Origin: Citromicrobium sp.
GTDB taxonomy: Bacteria > Pseudomonadota > Alphaproteobacteria > Sphingomonadales > Sphingomonadaceae
Length of the DNA stretch: 64,000 nt
Direction of reading: 5' to 3'
NCBI GenBank assembly: GCA_002729695.1
Contig: PBYQ01000032.1
Span: 100,136 to 164,135, forward strand
Below, piece after piece: positions 60,209 to 64,000 of the stretch. The number at the start of each line of letters is the position of its first letter. The first letter of the stretch is position 1. The translations under genes and the position numbers were made by a program. The notes under the pieces were generated by a model. The model was given only the letters and a program-made list of their open reading frames with translations. It did not search any database and was not told the origin of the DNA.

Positions 60209-61096
60209 ATGCCTGCGACCGACAATGCCATCGCCAATTCCGGCACCTTCACGCTTGGAGACCGAACCGTGCATCGCATGGGCTACGGCGCGATGCAGCT
60301 TGCCGGGCCGCACGTGTTCGGCCCGCCGAAGGACCGCGCTGGCGCGATCGCCGTGCTGAAGGAGGCGATGGAACTGGGTACCGATCATATCGATACCAGC
60401 GATTTCTACGGCCCGCACGTCACCAACCGGATCATTCGCGAAGCACTCGCCCCCTATCCCGATCGCCTCACCATCGTCACCAAACTGGGCGCGAAGCGGG
60501 ACGATGAAGGTGCGTGGCTGCCCTGGAACGATCCCGATGCGCTGGAACAGGGCCTGCGCGACAATCTGGAGAACCTGGGACTGGAGGCGATGGAAGTCGT
60601 CAACGTGCGCATCATGGGTTCGGGTGAGGGAGGCATCGAGCCGACCGGGGAAAGCATCGCCCGCTTCGTAGAACCTGTGGCCCGGCTTCAGCAGCAGGGG
60701 CTGGTGCGGCACATAGGGGTCAGCACCGTCACCCGCTCGCAGGTCGAGGAAGCGCTCGGCATCTGCCCGATCGTGTGCGTGCAGAACATGTACAACCTCG
60801 CCAACCGCGACGACGACGAGCTGATCGACTGGCTGGCGGACGAAGGCATCGCCTACGTTCCCTATTTCCCGCTCGGCGGCTTCAATCCGCTTCAGTCGAA
60901 AGCGCTGGACGAAGTTGCGGGCGATCTCGGCGCTACCTCCATGCAGGTTGCGCTCGCATGGCTCTTGCAGCGCTCCCCCAACATCCTGCTGATCCCCGGC
61001 ACAAGTTCGGTCGAGCACCTGCGCCAGAACGTTGCCGCCGCCAATCTCGAGCTGCCCGCTGAAGCGATCGAGAAGCTCGACGGGATCGGCGGATGA
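60209..61096 (+). CDS. Aldo/keto reductase
   Basis: 295 residues from ATG 60209, preferred because AAGGA at 60196-60200 is 8 bases upstream; ATG 60203 lies too close. It is an AKR barrel: IDTSDFYGPHVTNRIIREAL with the catalytic tyrosine and aspartate, then IVTKLGAKRDDEGAW with the lysine, LVRHIGVSTVTRSQVEEAL, and the NADPH-binding LLIPGTSSVEHLRQNV near the end. The substrate is unknown. It is divergent from CASDH, and a dehydratase gene follows 58 bases downstream. Confidence 0.9.
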   Translation: MPATDNAIANSGTFTLGDRTVHRMGYGAMQLAGPHVFGPPKDRAGAIAVLKEAMELGTDHIDTSDFYGPHVTNRIIREALAPYPDRLTIVTKLGAKRDDEGAWLPWNDPDALEQGLRDNLENLGLEAMEVVNVRIMGSGEGGIEPTGESIARFVEPVARLQQQGLVRHIGVSTVTRSQVEEALGICPIVCVQNMYNLANRDDDELIDWLADEGIAYVPYFPLGGFNPLQSKALDEVAGDLGATSMQVALAWLLQRSPNILLIPGTSSVEHLRQNVAAANLELPAEAIEKLDGIGG

Positions 61097-61154
61097 GGAG
61101 CACTGTTTTTTGCGCCCTTGGACACTGTGTCAGGTGTGTCAGGGCGCGCGCGAT

Positions 61155-62123
61155 ATGACCCGTCAGCCCACTCGCGAAGGCGTGATCGCCGCTGCGCGCA
61201 GCATCGCGCAGATCCTGCCTCCGACCCCGCTGCTGCCGGTCGAGATCGACGGCGTGCGCTGCTGGATCAAGGCAGAGAGCCTGCAACCCATCGGCGCGTT
61301 CAAGATCCGTGGCGGCTGGTGGCGGCTATCTTGCCTCAGCGAGGAAGAGCGCGCGCGTGGCGTCGTAGCGGTCTCCAGCGGCAATCACGCTCAGGGCGTG
61401 GCGTGGGCGGCGAGGAAGTTGGGCATCAAGGCCGCGATCGTCATGCCGCGCAATGCGCCCAAGGTGAAGCTGGACGCGACCGAGGCGCTGGGCGCGGAGA
61501 TCATCCTCTACGACCGAGCCCCAAAAGATCAGGGGGGCGAAGACCGGGACGAGGTTGCCGCGCGCGAGATCGAGAAACGCGGCGCAGTGCTGGTCCACGC
61601 CTTTGCCGATGCCTGGGTGATCGAAGGCCAGGGCAGCGCAGGGATCGAGTTTACCGAGCAACTCGGCAAGCAACCGCCGATGATCCTCGCCTGTTGCGGC
61701 GGCGGTGGACTGACCGCCGGGCTCGCCCTCGCCTGCCCGGACAGCGCGGTGGTCCCGGTCGAACCCGAAGGATGGGACATGGTCGGCCAGGCACTGGCAA
61801 AGGGAGAGATCGTACAGGTCGCGCCCGATGCGCCCGAGACGATCTGCGACGCGCTCCAGCCGCCTGCGACCAAGCCGATCAATCTCGCCGTGCTGCAAGG
61901 CCGCGCACAGCCCGGCGTCACCGTGACCGACGAGGACGTGCGCACCGCCCAGCGCTTTGCCTTCGCCAAACTGGGCCTCGTCGTGGAGCCCGGCGGTGCA
62001 GCGGCCCTTGCGGCAGCCCTTGCCGGTAAGCTAGCGCTGAAAGACGATACCGTCATCACGCTGACCGGACGCAATATCGACCCCACGGCCTACGCCGCGA
62101 CCATTGCACCCGACCCAGCCTGA
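61155..62123 (+). CDS. Threonine/serine dehydratase-like PLP enzyme
   Basis: 322 residues from ATG 61155. It is a fold II PLP enzyme: the PLP lysine is in PIGAFKIRGGWW, the VAVSSGNHAQGVAWAAR motif binds substrate carboxylate, and CCGGGGLTAGLALA holds the phosphate. There is no C-terminal ACT domain, so it resembles the short serine/threonine dehydratase or serine racemase group rather than IlvA. It would deaminate threonine or serine to the 2-oxo acid. Threonine-derived 2-oxobutyrate could feed propionyl-CoA, but this is inference. Confidence 0.88.
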   Translation: MTRQPTREGVIAAARSIAQILPPTPLLPVEIDGVRCWIKAESLQPIGAFKIRGGWWRLSCLSEEERARGVVAVSSGNHAQGVAWAARKLGIKAAIVMPRNAPKVKLDATEALGAEIILYDRAPKDQGGEDRDEVAAREIEKRGAVLVHAFADAWVIEGQGSAGIEFTEQLGKQPPMILACCGGGGLTAGLALACPDSAVVPVEPEGWDMVGQALAKGEIVQVAPDAPETICDALQPPATKPINLAVLQGRAQPGVTVTDEDVRTAQRFAFAKLGLVVEPGGAAALAAALAGKLALKDDTVITLTGRNIDPTAYAATIAPDPA

Positions 62124-62148
62124 ACACCGCAACCGGAGACTACCCCCC

Positions 62149-63363
62149 ATGGCGCAAGCCGAAGCCCACATCATCGACCGTTCTGTGGTCCGCAAAAGCT
62201 CGGGCCTGAAGGACACACTGCTCGACAAGGCCTTTGCGACTGCCTTTCGCGGTCTGGTCTACGCCCAGATTTGGGAAGACCCGGTGGTCGACATGGAAGG
62301 GCTCCAGATCAACGAGGACAGCCGCGTTCTGTGCATCGCCAGCGGCAGCTGCAACGCGCTGAGCTACCTCACCGCAAACCCCGCCGCGATCACCGCAGTC
62401 GACCTCAACCGCGCGCACATCGCGCTGGGCCGCCTGAAGATCGCCGCGATCAACGCGCTGCCCAATTACGACCTGTTCCGCCGCTTCTTCGCGCATTCCG
62501 ATTACAAGGAAAACGTGGCGATCTACGAAGACCGGATCGCCCCACTGCTCGACGCGGAAAGCCGTAAATACTGGGAAGGCCGCGACATTCGCGGCCGCCG
62601 CCGGATCACGCAGTTCCAGCGCGGCATCTACAAGCAGGGCCTGCTGGGCAACTTCATCGGCATGGCCCACCTGTTCGCCAAGCTTTACGGCGTGGACCTG
62701 CGCAAGGTGCTCGAAGCGCCCACGGTGGAAGAACAGCGCGAGGTGTTCGAGAACGAACTCGCGCCGGTGTTCGACAAGAAGTTCGTCCGCTGGGTGACCA
62801 ACCAGCCCGCCTCGCTGTTCGGCCTCGGCATCCCGCCCGCGCAGTACGATGCACTGGCCGGTGACGAGAAGATGGCCGAAGTGCTGCGCAAGCGGCTCGA
62901 AAAGCTGGCCTGCGATTTCGACGTGAAGGACAACTACTTCGCGTGGCAGGCCTTCAACCGCGGGTACTCGAAGGACGAGGACGCTCCGCTGCCGCCCTAC
63001 CTCCAGCGCGAAAATTACGCGGACTTGCGCGAACGGGTCGCTAAGCTGAGCGTGCAGCGCGCCAACCTCTCCGAGTTCCTCTCCTCGCAACCCGCGATGA
63101 GCCTCGATCGCTACGTCTTCCTCGATGCGCAGGACTGGATGGACGACAACCAGCTGACCGACCTGTGGCGCGAAGTGACCCGCACCGCACGTAAGGGCGC
63201 GCGGGTGCTGTTCCGCACCGCTGCCGAGCCAAGCCTGCTGCCGGGCCGCGTACCGAACGAGATCCTCGACCAGTGGACCTATCACGAGGAGCTGTCGAAG
63301 GACCTGACCCAGCGAGATCGCAGCTCGATCTACGGCGGCGTCCACCTTTACGAGCTGGCCTGA
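62149..63363 (+). CDS. btaA: Diacylglycerol 3-amino-3-carboxypropyltransferase (betaine lipid synthesis)
   Basis: 404 residues. It is a DUF3419/BtaA-type enzyme: GLVYAQIWEDPVVDMEGLQ near the N-terminus, the SAM site LCIASGSCNALSYL (about 61-74) and AVDLNRAHIALG. It moves the 3-amino-3-carboxypropyl group of SAM to diacylglycerol, giving diacylglyceryl-homoserine. BtaB then methylates it to DGTS, a phosphorus-free membrane lipid. The stop overlaps the btaB ATG (TGATG), confirming the btaAB operon. No Pho box was recognised upstream. Confidence 0.93.
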   Translation: MAQAEAHIIDRSVVRKSSGLKDTLLDKAFATAFRGLVYAQIWEDPVVDMEGLQINEDSRVLCIASGSCNALSYLTANPAAITAVDLNRAHIALGRLKIAAINALPNYDLFRRFFAHSDYKENVAIYEDRIAPLLDAESRKYWEGRDIRGRRRITQFQRGIYKQGLLGNFIGMAHLFAKLYGVDLRKVLEAPTVEEQREVFENELAPVFDKKFVRWVTNQPASLFGLGIPPAQYDALAGDEKMAEVLRKRLEKLACDFDVKDNYFAWQAFNRGYSKDEDAPLPPYLQRENYADLRERVAKLSVQRANLSEFLSSQPAMSLDRYVFLDAQDWMDDNQLTDLWREVTRTARKGARVLFRTAAEPSLLPGRVPNEILDQWTYHEELSKDLTQRDRSSIYGGVHLYELA

Positions 63364-63851
63364 TGGCACCGGCGGGGGAGAAGCACGATCACGCGGCGCT
63401 GATGGATTCGATCTATCGGGGCCAGAAGTACATCTACGACATCACGCGCAAGTACTACCTGTTCGGGCGCGACGACCTTATCCGGGGGCTCGACTGCCAG
63501 CCCGGCGACGGCGTGCTGGAAATCGCCTGCGGCACGGGACGCAACCTTGCCAAGGTACAGCAGGCCTATCCCGGCACCCGGCTGTTTGGGATCGATATTT
63601 CGGCCGAAATGCTCAAGAGCGCGCAGGGCAAGCTCGGCACCAAGGCGATCCTCGCGCCGGCCGACGCGCGCCAGTTCGATGCGCGCGCGATGCTGGGCCG
63701 CCCCACCTTCGAAGCGAAAACGCAGGGTGTCCACGCGCGTCAGCCCCCGGGCCCTCACGTCACCGGAGAGGGCGTAGAGGAGGATGACCAGAGCCGTCCC
63801 CCCCAGGATCACCAACCCGCGCGTGGCGGCGCGGCCGGAGCGGTCAGATAG
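63363..63851 (+). pseudogene. btaB: BtaB methyltransferase, truncated and chimeric after codon 117
   Basis: The first 117 codons are a normal SAM methyltransferase N-terminus of BtaB: HDHAALMDSIYRGQKYIYDI, then YYLFGRDDLIRGL, motif I VLEIACGTGRNLAK and FGIDISAEMLKSAQ. At TTCGAA (63708-63713, codons F116-E117) the sequence changes: the frame stays open to a TGA-type stop at 63851 but encodes low-complexity residues (QPPGPHVTGEGVEEDDQSRP) that do not resemble a methyltransferase. The usual second half, including the substrate-binding part, is missing. BtaB function should therefore be lost unless supplied elsewhere or unless the junction is an assembly artefact. Confidence 0.8.
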
Positions 63852-63863
63852 CGCGGAGCTCAC
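63714..63863 (-). pseudogene. 5' fragment of an unrelated minus-strand gene, cut at the btaB junction
   Basis: From GTG 63863 about 50 residues read as a real N-terminus: a polar start SSALSDRSGRAATR, a membrane span GLVILGGTALVILLYALSG and VRARGLTRVDTLRF. Beyond 63714 the frame runs into the antisense of btaB, remaining open to 63348 but without sense. The GTG overlaps the stop of the upstream gene (GTGA), as in an operon. The family is not recognised. Confidence 0.55.
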
Positions 63864-64000
63864 GAGCGCACTTCTTCCGCGGAAGAGCTCGGCGCGGGTC
63901 CGTCGCCCGGCTCACGCACCGGGATACGATCCCAACCGGCACCCGGACCAGGGCGCTGAACAGTGCTTGCTCCCTTCGGAGCCGGCGCCACGGGACCTAG
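63860..64000 (-). CDS. C-terminal end of a minus-strand gene leaving the window
   Basis: The frame is open from 64000 to a TGA at 63862-63860, giving 46 residues rich in Pro, Gly and Ala (PVAPAPKGASTVQRPGPG, then WDRIPVREPGDGPAPSSSAE). It overlaps the following GTG by four bases, which supports it as a real gene end. Too little is visible to name it. Confidence 0.5.
   Translation of the reverse strand, partial: LGPVAPAPKGASTVQRPGPGAGWDRIPVREPGDGPAPSSSAEEVRS

Noticed and set aside
63348..63713. Continuation of the minus-strand frame through the antisense of btaB.
   Set aside because: The residues have no membrane, secretion or domain pattern and are the exact complement of conserved btaB codons; only the part right of 63714 looks genuine.

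Overview
The window is high-GC chromosomal DNA of an alphaproteobacterium, most probably a member of the Sphingomonadales, family Erythrobacteraceae. The evidence is protein content: an F1-ATPase zeta-type inhibitor, C4-pathway ALA synthase, two Flp pilins, and a 222-residue LOV-HTH protein that looks like an orthologue of EL222 of Erythrobacter litoralis. Genes are densely packed, with many 1-13 bp overlaps. No gap without a gene exceeds about 300 bases. There are no complete insertion sequences, no CRISPR array and no rRNA; one tRNA (Arg-ACG) is present.

Layout. Positions 1-5800 hold a 5'-truncated quinone oxidoreductase, the F1 zeta inhibitor, a BolA/monothiol glutaredoxin pair, two NUDIX hydrolases around tRNA-Arg, two Flp pilins and an M48-LysM lipoprotein protease. 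Positions 5.9-12 kb hold accA-xerD, a secreted protein of unknown function with a small membrane protein upstream, and aroK-aroB-GNAT. From about 23.5 kb leftward to 12 kb, all on the minus strand, runs a propionyl-CoA to succinyl-CoA cluster: pccB, a foreign-looking DUF4393 (Abi-alpha) gene, mce, methylmalonyl-CoA mutase and a 45-residue Cys-rich protein. After a repeat-containing gap it continues with a DMT transporter, bioB, an esterase, a DUF3445 protein, an LprI-like protein, pccA and a CsaA-like protein. Carboxylase subunits, epimerase, mutase and biotin synthesis thus sit together.

Positions 23.7-36 kb hold glutathione reductase, a lipoprotein, a CDP-alcohol phosphatidyltransferase, an RhlE-type helicase, MscS, TspO, GtrA and a ferritin-like protein. 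A small AT-rich islet (31.24-32.10 kb, AlpA-like regulator plus small membrane protein) follows, then pgi and lepB-rnc-era. Positions 36-48 kb hold topA, dprA, plsY, a membrane-tethered LuxR-type HTH protein, murI and hemA with two small downstream genes. Positions 48-53.7 kb hold a TbpB-like lipoprotein, a SleB-type hydrolase, a nitroreductase, the EL222-like photoreceptor, a GST and a WYL regulator.

Positions 53.7-60 kb contain, among other genes, three enzymes that together make an alternative spermidine route: ornithine decarboxylase, carboxy(nor)spermidine decarboxylase and carboxy(nor)spermidine dehydrogenase. The window ends with an aldo/keto reductase, a threonine dehydratase-like enzyme and the betaine-lipid genes btaA-btaB. 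btaB is broken after codon 117 at a TTCGAA palindrome, where its reading frame meets the 5' part of an unrelated minus-strand gene.

The main points for a second look are the low-GC Abi-alpha gene translationally nested inside the methylmalonyl-CoA operon, the btaB breakpoint, the AlpA islet, the EL222 orthologue, the membrane-tethered HTH protein and a dispersed family of intergenic hairpins near 20.5, 36.95 and 37.09 kb, with related elements at 20.6, 23.6 and 36.7 kb.
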